Source: Poecilobothrus nobilitatus
Lineage: Eukaryota > Arthropoda > Insecta > Diptera > Dolichopodidae
DNA length: 64,000 nt
Direction of reading: 5' to 3'
Assembly: GCA_947095535.1 (NCBI GenBank)
Contig: OX352772.1
Coordinates: forward strand, 145,061,447-145,125,446
Below are positions 22,804 through 34,739 of this stretch, in pieces; position 1 is the first letter of the stretch, and every line of letters starts with the position of its first letter. Under the pieces are notes generated by a model. It searched no databases. It was given only the letters and a program-made list of their open reading frames with translations, and was not told the origin of the DNA. Made by a program: the position numbers and the translations under genes.

Positions 22804-24252
22804 CAAATTAATTTAATTGATAATACAATGCACTACTCCCATATCTGATGAACATTGCCTAGATAAATCTTTTTATAATTTTATGGATAATTAAGAGAAA
22901 TTTTATAGTTGGGTTCAAAGCAGAGGTTAATAAGCTTTTTCCAGAATATTCATATATATGTATGAAATTTTTATTATGGATAGATATCCTAAAAAAATTA
23001 ATTTTATGGAAGAACTTTTTTCTGTAGCCCCACCCATTACGAAGCTTCAACCCTCCAAAGTTCGAAAAAGCTATATATTTAAATTGTTATAACATAAGTT
23101 CTATAAGGTGTATCTTCAACCTGAAAATGTCGATCGATAGCTACAGTTATGAGTTATTTATTATTACAAATATGTACATAATAAACATATACTTGTACCA
23201 TACGGTGTCTTAATTTACCGTTATGGGAAACTGAATTATTGCAAAATTCTTTAACCCAAGCTATTATACCTTTTTTATGTTAGCAACTTTTCTTAATAAT
23301 ACAGGGTTACCTTAAAATGAACGAAAGCGTCACTTAATTTCTCAGGCCGAGTTTTTCTAACAAATTTCTTTAACGATTTTTTTGAATTTTTTTTTTCACT
23401 CAATAATTAAAAATTGTTGAGCATGAATACATAGTACAAAAAATTTGAATAAATAAAAACTTAAAGGTTGCTTGAAGAATTTGTATTTATATGATATTAA
23501 TGTTTATTCACATATCGTATATGTTACTGATGAATGAATGATATATAATAACAATATTGACATATGTATGTAGCGGCCGTATACACCGTATTTTGTTGTA
23601 TTTATAAAAAATTATTCTATGAATGAAATATTTTTAAAGTAATGCAATGTATGGCGATATATAATAATATGAATACATATGCATATTAATATGTATTTGG
23701 TATTTTGTAATAAGTTTAGTATAAGTTTGTATACATTTGTCGCCAAGTATTAAATGGTACTATGGTGGAAGGTTAGGATCTGCTTTTGAAGAATGTACTT
23801 ATAAACATATAGTTTGATTATATGTACAAACCATAGTGCTACAAATTATAAAATTTTGAAAAATTAAAAAAATAATATTATAAGCAGAGTGACAGCCTAA
23901 GAACATACTAATGGGTTAGGACGGGTATACAAGAGTTGACAAACAACTGTATTCTTCCTCGTTTAATAATGTTTTTGTTTTTGTAGGTACAATAAAATAA
24001 ACAAAACCAAAATTGGTTTTTAATATATTGTATTTTTGAATACTTACATATTATATTTAAAAGTAAAAATGAAAAAGAATGTTGGCTTCCAATATTTTAA
24101 TTTACAAGATATCAGGGGTGACCCATAAATTGTACATATAATTCATGTTGATGGCTTATAAATGTTGACCATAAAATCATGAAAAGGTTAATCTAGGCAA
24201 TGTTTATGAGATATGGGAGTAGTGCATTGAATTATCAATTAAATTAATTTAG
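22804..24252. mobile_element. Possible non-autonomous DNA element with long inverted repeats
   Basis: The arms at 22804-22886 and 24169-24252 are inverted copies of one another over about 83 bp, including the word CACTACTCCCATATCT and its complement. The 1.28-kb interior has no coding frame of note; part of it (22900-22970) resembles a sequence in the large repeat block near 20440-20500. Long inverted repeats around a non-coding interior suggest a non-autonomous foldback or MITE-like transposon. A local inversion-duplication is the alternative. No target duplication was identified. Confidence 0.5.
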
Positions 24253-24829
24253 GCTATTTATTCTGCAAAATGAAATACAATTATCAATCAAAATGAAATA
24301 GGCTTGTGATAGTAACCCAATAGTTTCCATCAAAGCGGCAAAATGCCACAGAATTCAGAGAATATTTTATTAAAGTTGTAGTTACCTATAAAGATTTTTT
24401 CCTTAAAAAATGGCTATACTTGTAGTTACCTTTAAAGATTTTTTCTTTAAAAAATGGCTTTAGTAATGATTTACTAAATACCGTTATTATTCAATATGAA
24501 TACAGTTTAATAAACAAAAAATATTTATTCATTAAAAATTACTACAAAAATTTCAGTAAAAACTTTTTTAAATTATTTACACACTATTTTATACAAAACT
24601 ATAATTATAAATGTAAGATTTCAAACTTAAATTTCAATACTTAACTGAAATGTGAGAGCTAATATAATATATATTCTTATATTCCAAATTCAAAAATGTC
24701 AAAAAAAAATCTTAAATTTTTAGAAAACAATTCTCTCGAAAATTCTTTTTTAGAGGCGAAAAGAAAAATAAAAATCAATTTTTCATCGAATATTATATAT
24801 AAGTGTGTGGTACATACTTAAAAAAAACA
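24253..24829. other. AT-rich stretch, nothing supported
   Basis: Contains a short duplicated word (TAGTTACCT.TAAAGATTTTTTC.TTAAAAAATGGCT at about 24380-24465) and otherwise simple A/T-rich sequence. No frame, RNA gene or element end seen. Confidence 0.45.
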
Positions 24830-26092
24830 AGTAAATGTAACAGTAAGTCGATGCAACCGACTTATTAATACCCTACACCTGAATAATTAGAATTAAATTA
24901 AAAATCCATAAGTTTTTTTGGTAAATGCTTGAACTTCTTCCCTTTTCTATCTTAATTAACTCGAATTTCAGGAACGTAAAAGAGGTATCCTCTTGGGATA
25001 TGCTTGACACTCTTGTAAAACATTTTAAGTTTCTATCTTTATTAATTTCGAAGATTGTTAGTCCTTGGGAGGTGTGTGTCAGGTACCCGAATTGCAACTC
25101 CAATTCATCGAATCCATCTCAGGAACATAAAGAAAACATGCCAGAACACCATTGTACTAAATTTAAAGGTTCTACTTTTGTTGGTTTTGGAGATAACGAG
25201 CTCTTGTGCTCGACTGGAAGTTTCCAAAATATGAACCCATGGTTCAAATTCTTTCAAATGTCAGTTTCCAATTTTACAGAAAAGGAAACATAACAGAACA
25301 CCTTTGTACTAAAAATAAAAGTTCTATCTTTGTGGGTTGTGGAGATATACTCGTTTGCTCTGGGGCTCGTCCGGAAGCCTCCAAGATTTGAACCCATGGA
25401 CCAAATCCTCACAAATTTCAGAAACATAAATCAAACATGAAGGAACACCATTCTGCCTAATTTAAAGGTTATATCTTTGTTGCTTTTGGAGATAATATCA
25501 TTTGCTCTGAGGCTCGTTCGGAAGCTTCCAAAATCCGAACCCAAGGACCAAATCCTCTCAAATTTCAGAGATCTAAATCAAACATGAAAGAACACCATTC
25601 TGCCAAATTTAAAGTTATATCTTTGTTGTTTTTGGAGATAATTTCATTTGCTCTGGGGCTCGTTCGAAAGCTTCCAAAATCCAAACCCATGGACCATATC
25701 CTCTTAAATTTCAGAGACATAAATCAAACGGGAAGGAACATCATTGTAATAAAATTAAAGTTTCTATCTTCGTTGGTTTTGGAGATAATCTCGATTGCTC
25801 CGGAATCATTCGGAAGCTTCCAGAATCCGAACCCATGGACCGATTTTGTCCAGATTCGAACTTAGCCTTCCTTTCGTAATTAGTAACCTACTACATAAAT
25901 TTCATCAAGATAGCTTTATTAGTTTTTGAGTTATCGTGCGAACGGACGGACGGACATCGTTAAATCGACTCAGAAGGTGATCCTAATTCAGAATATATAT
26001 ATACATGTCCATATCTAACTCACTTCCTTTTCGTGGTTACAAACACCATACCAAAATTAATATACCCTATAGTTTAGGTATAGGGTATAAAA
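24830..26092 (+). mobile_element. Hairpin-ended dispersed repeat, copy with five internal units
   Basis: About 1.26 kb. The left end carries AAGTCG-N7-CGACTT, able to form a 6-bp hairpin (about 24846-24864). The right end carries ATACCCTATA and its complement, forming a second small hairpin (about 26060-26088). The interior contains five tandem units of about 147 bp, marked by GAACACC/GAACATC words at 25144, 25296, 25443, 25590 and 25736. A unique right part with GGACGGACGGAC follows. Fortuitous reading frames cross the units. A reversed copy is at 43627-44751 and an end fragment at 1-87. It has no transposase, so it is non-autonomous; I cannot assign the superfamily. Confidence 0.75.
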
Positions 26093-26449
26093 AAGTCCGG
26101 TCAGCTGATCGGTTGGTTTCTTCTTCATTTCGTTTCTGTAAACTGTAAATGAAAGCATTTGGGACAAAAATTATAATTCAAATTGTTCAAATTTGCTTTC
26201 TGTAAGCAAAACTATTTTCTTTTTCTGATAAAATATAAAATTTGTAAAACTATATATACTATATAAAACTATATAGAAATATTTTTCCTTTATTTCATTT
26301 GCATTATGTATCAAATGTTATACTACTTAAATTAGACAAACAATATATTTACACATTAACTTGAAATTTTATTGAAATAGTATTGAAATATCATCATTTT
26401 ATTGAAATTTTATTGAAATAGTTATGATGCTTCTGTTATCTGGCATATT
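26093..26449. other. AT-rich spacer before repeat-block copy 2
   Basis: No gene seen. It includes a short duplicated phrase (TATTGAAATAG...) near 26368-26420. Confidence 0.4.
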
Positions 26450-28520
26450 AAATAAATGGCCAACGTAGACTGACTGAATTGAAATGCTTATAATCTTTTT
26501 ATTTTTAAAGTTTATTATTTTATTTTTTTCTTAAATGAAAGTATGAATTATTAGATAAGCTAATGTGAAAATTACATCCTTTAAATGGCTTCCTTCTCCC
26601 TGTAGAACCTTTTTACTATCAAGAGTAGTAAATATTCAAATTATTATATATAAAAAAAAGTACAAAATAAATATATATAAATTAATAATCACCAGCACAA
26701 TGTAATGAAAACCACTGTTAAATTTTTTTTCTAATAACATATTTCTAATTTATGTATTAACAATGGCTGTTAATTTTTATTTCAAATAAATTGAAATTAT
26801 TTCTAACATAGACAGTTTTGCCAACTTCAGAAATGGCTTTCTTAAACTTTGTGAAGTCATTTGTTTTTTATGGCTGCACTCGATATCGGATCGCAACAGT
26901 CAAAACACAGCTAATTAGAGTCGTTTTTTTGGTTTAAGAATTTTAATAATAGCGAACGAGTACATTACATTAAAAATAAACACTCAGCGGGGTACAAATA
27001 AAAACTCAACAGGCCTCATATAGCAATAGAATGGGCCGCACGTTGCCGATGGCTGGCCTATACAGTAATAAACTTGCTTAAAAATATATAGAAAAAAATA
27101 TTTAATATTAGACCTTACAACATTACATTTAATTAAACTATTTTATAAGCTCCTCAGTTTCATACTAATTTACAATTAATTTTAATTTAAAATTGTTGAA
27201 GGCATATTTACTTTTATCCTAGATATATTAACTAAAAGATGGGAAGTTAGGTATAGTCGTTTCTTTTCTTGTGTTTTTCTATCTTAAGGTATTCAGTCAA
27301 AAAAATACATGCATTTTATAATATGTATACATTTCGTTCACTCACCTCTTTATATTTATTAAAATAATGTAAAGCAGTTTTTCATAACCAGTTTCATTCA
27401 AAGAATTTAAATTTTTATATTACTTAATAATTGATATATTTTTTGTTTTTAAAATTAAAATTTAATTTAATTAAGGTTATTCAATATTTCAATTACTTGT
27501 AAAGTAACAAAATAAGTGATAAAATTCTTTTAAAAATTAGAAATGATATTATTTCACCTTTTAGAAACCTATTTCTGAGGAAACTAAAGCAATACATACA
27601 CACGGTTAACTCAGCTGTTTCTCAAAATTGGCTGAAAATATTTTCTTCACTACCTCTATTAGTTAACATTTCCATGACTTTTATTTATAAACAAGTTTAT
27701 TTCGCAAGCATTCTAAGGACGCTAGCAAGTTTATAGAAAGGAAATTTTTAAGTTTATAAAGTGGGTTGACTGTTGACAAGCCTATTTTATTTTTAATAAT
27801 TAATAGCTTTCACTTTAATTCATTTATACATTGATGAAAATATCATATATGTAAATCGTCATAGTTGCTAAGGGTTCTAACCCACGCAAAATACTTTTTT
27901 AAAATAAAGAGGTTCCAAAAAAATTGTTTAAAGGCTGGTTTTCATTAAACCGATATATCCACGAAAATGTTAGAGCATAGGCAGAAGATACAAAAATGAT
28001 ATGTGTTTGAAATCACATAAAGCTAAAAAAATATTACCGAAACATTTGAAAATATCCATGTAACATTTGAAAATATCCAAGAAAGTAACCATAAATATCC
28101 ACGAAAATATGTTCTCTGAATATATTTTGCTATAGATAACGTGGATATTTTCAATACATTGCCAAAAAAATAAACAAAGGTAAAATAAACAAAAGTAATT
28201 AAACATTTAATAACATTAAATTTTCGTCCTCCAATAGGTATTTATACTTTATTTTTACATTTTTGAATTAAATTTTTTTTTCTAATTTCTTTTGTTTAAT
28301 CCGCTTTTGAAGTAGGTAAACAAACACAACACAATGACAATTTATGACATTTATTGAGAGATTTTGTGCAAAGTGAGTGAATTATTTCGATTATTTCTGA
28401 AAGAATTCAATTATCCTCTCATTTGCAAATTACTGGTAAAAAAGTACGCGAATAAATAAAAAATTATAAATATGCCAACTATGAATATAATGAACTAGAA
28501 TATAAACTATGAGCTAAATA
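26450..28520 (+). repeat. Large repeat block, copy 2 (5' part)
   Basis: Aligns in order with 44985-45170, 46705-47570 and 48261-48720. Shared landmarks are AACGTAGACTGACTGA near 26463 (45 kb version AACTTAGACTGACTGA near 44988), GGGCCGCACGTTGCCGA (27031 and 47091), GGTTCTAACCCAC (27870 and 47490) and GCATAGGCAGAAGATAC (27975 and 48287). The site ACCGATATATCC at 27949-27960 is the uninterrupted version of the place where a solo LTR sits in copy 3. It continues after the gypsy insertion at 35281. No supported coding frame. Confidence 0.8.
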
Positions 28521-28524
28521 TGAA

Positions 28525-29086
28525 TGTAGTAACGTAAATAGAAAATATCCCACTTTATAATATCAGCTGAGTTGAACTTTAATACATTTCACTAATAAAG
28601 TGTCATTTATATAGTAATATAGTAACAACTATAATTGGTATGTACCAATTATTAAATCAATCCAAAGTAGTAACGAAAGTAGATAATATCTCACTTTATA
28701 ATATCAGCTGAGTTGAACTTTAATATGTTTCACTAATAAAGTGTCAATTAAATATGTAGTAACAACTATTATCGGTCTGTATTAATTATTAAATCAATAC
28801 GCTTTCCTCCTTCAAAACATTCTATCTCGTTCTCTAACCGTTCGCTCATGAGAAATTAGGTAGTTGTACTTTCAATTAAATAAAATAAGACAGTTTTTGT
28901 CGAGCAGTCTTAAAACAAAGACGAAAACTCAAAACTTAAAATAATTAATATTAAGAAAATTTCAACTGTTAATAAAATTATCGTTAATAAAATACACTTT
29001 AAATTGTATGAATTATATGTACAATATTCATTGTTAATAAAATTATTTTTAATGAAATACATTTTAAATTGTTAAATAAACCTACA
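28525..29086 (+). repeat. 5' LTR of the gypsy element
   Basis: 562 bp, TG...CA. It holds an internal direct duplication of about 140 bp starting at GTAGTAACG (28526 and 28667), which carries TATCCCACTTTATAATATCAG-like words. The same duplication is present in the 3' LTR, so it predates this insertion. Differences between the LTRs (substitutions and indels) show the insertion is not recent. Confidence 0.85.
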
Positions 29087-29499
29087 AATTGAGGGCTCAA
29101 CCGGGATCCATTAAATTCTCACATGCCAAATCGGAATATTATTCAGAAACAGTTGATATAAAGAAGATGTGCTGTTACAAATACAGTTCATATAAAAAAG
29201 AAGAATTTTAACAATTTGTTAACAAGGAAATCAAAAGTGTTAAATTAATCAAGTCTAATCACTGCAGACGACAGTGTTCCCACCACCTGCTTTATGGTGA
29301 ACATATGAAATTACAAATTAAGGTTGTTTTCTAATATTTTTTCGAGGAGGACTTGCACAGAAAATAAATTTGAAACCAAGCGTCTCGTTATATATATGTC
29401 ATAAATAAGTACAAGTACAGTCACCAATCAAAAAAAAACAAAAAAGAGGGGAAAAAACCCTAATATTAAATACAGTTAAAAATAAAAATTCAGTTACGA

Positions 29500-30200
29500 A
29501 AATATTTTAGGTAGTTTTATGTTTAATGGAACACAAGTAAAACACAATTGATTCCTTTTTTTTAATATTTAATTTTATGATTTTTTTTTAAATTTGTTAA
29601 TTTAATTCGTTATTATTAATTTCGTTATTATTTATTATTATATTTAACTTATTTAACGTTATTTAACTTTGCTGTGATTTTTTGTTTTATTTTACTTGTT
29701 ATTTAATTTTAAGTTATTTTATTTATTATTTAATTTTACTGTTATTTAATTTTAAAGTTATTTTATTTATTATTTAATTTCACTGTTATTTAACTTTAAG
29801 TTGTTTTATTTATTATTTAATTTTACTCTTATTTAATCTTAGGTTTATTTTAACCTTTTTATTTAGTTTTACTGTTATTTAATTTTACTGCTGTTTACTA
29901 TTACAAATCTTTTATGACCTGGCTTCTTGAAAGTTTACAATGAAGTGGTTGTTTTATTTCTAATTAAACGTGCATGGCATTGCAAAGTTTAGTAATAATT
30001 GAGAATCAAATTACACGCTTTTGGAAAAAGATGATTATGCTTTTTTTTTATTTAAAATGAATTTATGAAAAGAATTTTTGTTAGCGTTAAAAGTACAGTT
30101 ACGCTGTTTTTTCATTTAAAGTTAATTTATTAATTTAAAGAAAAGAAAAGTAATTGGGTTTTGGATTAGAAAAATTTCACTTAAGTTAAGATAAGTGGTT
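29500..30200. repeat. T-rich low-complexity tract with a 44-bp minisatellite
   Basis: Between the 5' LTR and the nested transposon, the plus strand is very T-rich. At 29711-29887 about four units of 44-46 bp, built around TTTATTATTTAATTTTACTG, follow each other. No coding frame was found in the surrounding sequence from 29087 to 30370, so gag is missing or unrecognisable. Confidence 0.65.
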
Positions 30201-30370
30201 GTTTCAAATGCATATATTATTGAAAAAGTAAAAATTCCTTTTTTTTTAATTCTCATAATCACTTAAGTGATTTTCGCAAAAAAATTTACTGCTATAAGCG
30301 TCACTTATCTAGACATAAGTTTTTTTTATAGAATGCTAAGTTTGCTGGCGTTGGTATCGGTCGGTGTTTT

Positions 30371-31970
30371 TTGAAAGATTATTATAAAAAGCATAATATA
30401 AATTATTTGAAAAAAATTAGTACCAGAGGACAAATAATGATTGATTTACTGAAAAAAATAAAGGAATTAAAACTGCTGAAAATCCGTCAAGCGGAATATT
30501 TCAAAATACAAGAAAAGTTGCAAGTAGCAATTCAGGTAAGAAGTTTTATTTGTTATAGGGCAATATACTTCAATATTATAAGTTTTTTATTTTAATTAAA
30601 TTTACTTAATGAAATTTACTTAAATATTATATTGTTTTTTAATTTTTTGAAATAAAAATATGTACAAATAAAATATGAATAAATTATTTTGTTTTCTTGC
30701 ATTAATGATAATTATTATAAGGTGGAATCTTAAATGATTAGAGTTTAGGTGATAGAGAATCGGGGGATGATGTATTTGGAGGTGATGATATTTATGGTGA
30801 TCCAGACTACATTGAGACTTCAAGTGAACCAGAATTAGAGCTTCTTGGTAAACAAATTGAAACTAATATCAGTGCGGATTTAGAAGAAATTACTGAAAAC
30901 ATTACCTTAAAGCAAACAACTGCACAAATACGCAAGCAAATACGATTACAACGGAATGCAGGACAATCATATATTACCGAAAAAATTAAAATAATCCCGG
31001 CATGCAAATGCTTGTCACTTGAAAAATGTCGTGCTGATTGTAAAAATAAAATATCTTTTGAAGACCAAAAAGAAGTTTTTTTAAATATTGGTCACTAAAT
31101 CTGGTGGAACTGTTTCTAAAAATCGTGAATTTACATATCTTTATTATATCCCCGTTAAAGGAGCTAATAATAAAGTATGCCAAAAATGTTTCCGATATAC
31201 TTTGGGGTAGACAGTTAATTTTACAGTAGCAAAAAAAATGCAAACAGAAGGCACTGATACATATTCAGATAAACGAGGAAAATACCGGTCAATAAAATAT
31301 CTGAAGAAAAAATCAATGAAATAAAACGTCATATCTTATCTTTTCCGGCCTACGAGAGCCATTATTCTCGTTCACACACGTCAAAATTATATTTCGAATC
31401 AAGCTTAACACTCTCATTGATGTATATCTATGAGAGTGTATATGTATATTGATGTATTGATGTATATCATTGCTATATTGCCAAAGCCATACTAACAATG
31501 TTTCAATTACTAAATACTCACAAATTTTTAGCTTTATTTATTTATTTTTTTATATATTTGGAAATTGGGATTAAATTTAAAAAGCCAAGGCTAGATTCTT
31601 GTAGTAAAAGCGATTTATTTAAGGCAAAATTAGATGTGGAATCTAATGAAGCAATTAAAGAAGGGTTGCTTTTACAACAAAAACAACATCATGATGCAGC
31701 TGATCAAGCTTATTTTGAAAAACAAGCAGATAAGGAAGTTTCCAAAAATTCAATTAATCACAAAATGTATACTTTCGATCTACAGCAATGCTTGCCGACG
31801 CCGTTTTTGAGAACTGGCGAATTTTTCTACAAACGATCTTTGTGAACCTTCAATTTCATGATACATGATTGTGATTCTAACATTCCTTTCTGTTATATGT
31901 GGCACGAAGGGTTAGCTGGAAGAGGCGGGAATGAGATTGCATCATGTATTTTCGATTTTTTGTCAAAAGA
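30371..31970 (+). pseudogene. DNA-transposase-like gene remnant nested in the gypsy element
   Basis: A first exon-like frame (30371-30535) ends at a GTAAGA donor-like site. A second segment (about 30745-31097) is acidic, then basic, with an R-x3-G-x2-Y and C-K-C-x4-K-C-x3-C pattern. After frameshifts come R-E-F-T-Y-L-Y-Y, S-H-Y-S-R and, in 31498-31845, F-D-L-Q-Q-C-L-P-T-P with F-Y-K-R-S-L. A last piece has M-W-H-E-G-L-A-G-R-G-G-N-E-I-A near 31900. These blocks belong to a protein family repeated in many insect genomes that I take to be a DDE-type transposase; I cannot name the superfamily with confidence. Frameshifts and stops inactivate it. Its ends within the gypsy element were not resolved. 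Confidence 0.6.
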
Positions 31971-32837
31971 TGAACATGTTTTATAAAAATTTATTTTCTT
32001 AAACGGAGAATTTTCAAAGCCTGGATTTAACAAAAAGAAACGTAAACTTAGGCAAAATTTCCGTTGCCAAACCTTGTTATGATGAACCTTTGAAAATCAC
32101 GAAGAAAAAGAAAGAAGATCTTATTGCTCTTCTTTTTTATTGATAGAGAATATCATAATTTTTATCCAAATTTAGTAACAAATGATGCAATATTAATTTC
32201 ATGAAAATAACAACTTATCTTACCTTATATTTAAAATTTAAAATTAATAAAATCACTTATTTATAGTTATATATAACTTATGTTTAATTATATTTTGATA
32301 TTTGCAAAATATGAAATCACTTAACTCAATTAAGAAACCAGCTTTTTCAGCCTAAATAAAAATATTTTTTGGAAAAACCATTTATGTTCTCCTTAGTAAA
32401 CTTAATTTAAAATATTCTATTAAAATGAGACGTTATTATTATTATATTCTTTAATCTTTTTAAAAGCCTAACAGTCTACTTCAATTGTTCAATTTTCCAA
32501 AATAGCTAAATTTCTAATTCCAAAATCTTATTTTTGCTCCTGTGAAAAAGTAGCTAAAACGACTTAAGTGATTTTTGCCACAGTTATAATAAGTATTTTT
32601 TATATGATAAGTATTTAAATTTATGAATTGGAAATTAATTTTGATGTACGATTTTTTTTTATATATATAACTTGGAAAACTTCAATCGATAGTTTTATTA
32701 ATATTTGGTAGATTTGAGTGAAAGATCAAAGGTATTCTTTAGAATTAATTCGCCAGTTATTCGCCCATTCGATTTGCAGATCAATTTTCGGCGCTGACCA
32801 GATTCTGTTTTAAAATTTTTTTTATTGTTTGGTACAA

Positions 32838-33239
32838 CTGTGCCCACGTACCTGGTTGCCATCTTTGCAGAATAATAAATCATATAGCATGGATTTGCAA
32901 ACTACATTGGTTCTAAACGTCGAAAACTTGAAGGAGAAATTAAGGGAGCTTGGGCTGAATGCAACGGGTCGCAAACACGTGTTGAGAAATAGGTTACTCG
33001 AACATTTCGAATTGTCGAACCCAGAGAGAGATGAGCCAGAGTCATCGGTGTCAGAGATTGAAACAATTATTAGTCAATCCGAATTAGCAGCAGGAATGAG
33101 TCGATTTACAATAAGGCATGTAGAAGAAGTCTATATGGATGACATAGTCGTTTATTCAAAAGGCGAGGAAGAAGGGATCCAAAATTTAAAATTAGTTTTA
33201 GAAGTTGCAGCGACGAACGGATTACGAATTAAGTGGTAA
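32838..33239 (+). pseudogene. Gypsy frame joining a SAP-like domain to reverse transcriptase
   Basis: One open frame first encodes a SAP-like helix-extension-helix (about residues 30-62 of the frame: L-K-E-K-L-R-E-L-G-L, G-R-K-H-V-L-R-N-R-L-L). SAP domains bind DNA and occur in gag or N-terminal parts of some insect gypsy elements. Without a break it then runs into the reverse transcriptase catalytic strand V-Y-M-D-D-I-V-V-Y-S near residue 101. Normally most of gag, the protease and the first half of the reverse transcriptase lie between these, so the frame is the product of an internal deletion of more than 1 kb. Confidence 0.75.
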
Positions 33240-33308
33240 AAGTTTCTATTTCTAAAGGGAAAAATAAATTTTTCAGGATACATAATAGAAAACGTCAGAC
33301 AAACGGTT

Positions 33309-34700
33309 TTGTTGTTTCAGGATACAACAAAACCGTCAGACGAAAAAACAGAGGCAAGCGAATTTAAAACCCCATCAGACTATAAAATCTTACAGAGATT
33401 CTTAGGTCTTCTCTCACAGTTCAAACGATTCATCAAGAATTACGCAATTATAGCTTTTACAGATCTGTTAAGAAAAGAGCAAAGTTTCGATTTGCAGAAG
33501 AGCAACAGTTATCGCTGCAACAACTTAAAATGGCACTCACAAGCTCCGGTATTAAATTTGTACAATCAAAAAGCTGTAACCGAAATACATACTGATGCTT
33601 CTATTTATGGATATGGGGCCATATTCCTCCAAAGAACGCGGAAGAGCAACAATTGCTCCCGGTTTAGTATATGATCATTACAACTACCACAGCTGAAGAA
33701 AAGTATCCAGCATACGAACTTGAAGTGCTAGCTATAACACAGGCTATTAAAAAATGGAGAATCTACGTAACTCACACCAAATTCAAAATCATAAGGGACT
33801 GCAACGCTTTCTCGATGACTATTAAGAAAAAATAGTGCCTATGAGAGTTGAAAAATAGGCAATGTACCTACAATATTTTAATCATACAATCGAACACAGA
33901 ACAGAGTCACGTATGAAACACTTATACGCTCTGAGTAGAATGGCATGCCTTTTAGTTGAAGATTGCTTCATTCACAGTCTAAAACAAGCTCAAGAGCAAG
34001 ACTACTGAACAGAAGCGATTATTGACAAACTAGAAAAGCAAGCTACTTTATTTGGTAACCCAAGACGATCATCTCTGATAGAGAAGCCGTGTTCACGTCC
34101 GGCAGCTTCAAACAATATTGCACAAACAATAAAATAGAGCATCTTCTCATTGCTAGAGGTGTACCACGCGGCAACGGCCAGGTGGAACAAGTACATAAGA
34201 TCATTATACCAATGTTATCAAAATTATATCAATGTTATGAGAGTCCAGGTAGTTTGTTCAAACATAGCAATAGCGCTCAACAGATAATAAACAACACACC
34301 TCCAAGGAGCACAAAAGTTTCTCCGTTTAAAATTTTAACGGGTTTAGATATGTGACTGGAAAGCGATTAGAATGGAAAACTGTAATGGAAGATGTAATTT
34401 TAGATGAACTCGACTAGGAGTGAGAAAACATAAGATTAGAAGCACGAGCGAATACAGTCAAAATACAAGAGGAAAATCGTAAAACTTTTAAAGAAAAACG
34501 AAAAGAAAAAAATACTTATAATATCAGAGATTTAGTAGCCATAAAACGTAGCAATACGGTACGGCGTTAAAGCTGAGGCCCAAGTTTTTAGGACCCTATA
34601 AAGTAACAGCCAAACTAAACCATGGCAGGTACGAAGTGGAAAAAGTAGGCGAACCACCACGAAACACAAAAACCGTGGCAGAATTTATGAAGAGGTGCTA
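33309..34700 (+). pseudogene. Gypsy reverse transcriptase end, RNase H and integrase remnants
   Basis: 33309-33674 encodes the thumb (L-Q-R-F-L-G-L-L-S-Q-F-K-R-F-I) and the RNase H start (H-T-D-A-S-I-Y-G-Y-G-A). RNase H continues in another frame to about 33830 (A-E-E-K-Y-P-A-Y-E-L-E-V-L-A). Most of the integrase N-terminus is deleted. The core resumes near 34080 with D-R-E-A-V-F-T-S-G and ends with R-G-N-G-Q-V-E-Q-V-H-K, the catalytic glutamate block. A basic C-terminal region with L-R-P-K-F-L-G-P-Y-K is readable near 34570-34600. Stops and frame changes make it inactive. Confidence 0.85.
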
Positions 34701-34739
34701 CGCATAGTTCGGGTCGAACGACAAGTCAGTACGGCCGAA

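Noticed and set aside
24925..25865. Three frames of 61-122 codons on the plus strand
   Set aside because: They run across the 147-bp units of a dispersed repeat and repeat the same peptide by periodicity. Their inverted counterparts at 43.8-44.7 kb behave likewise.
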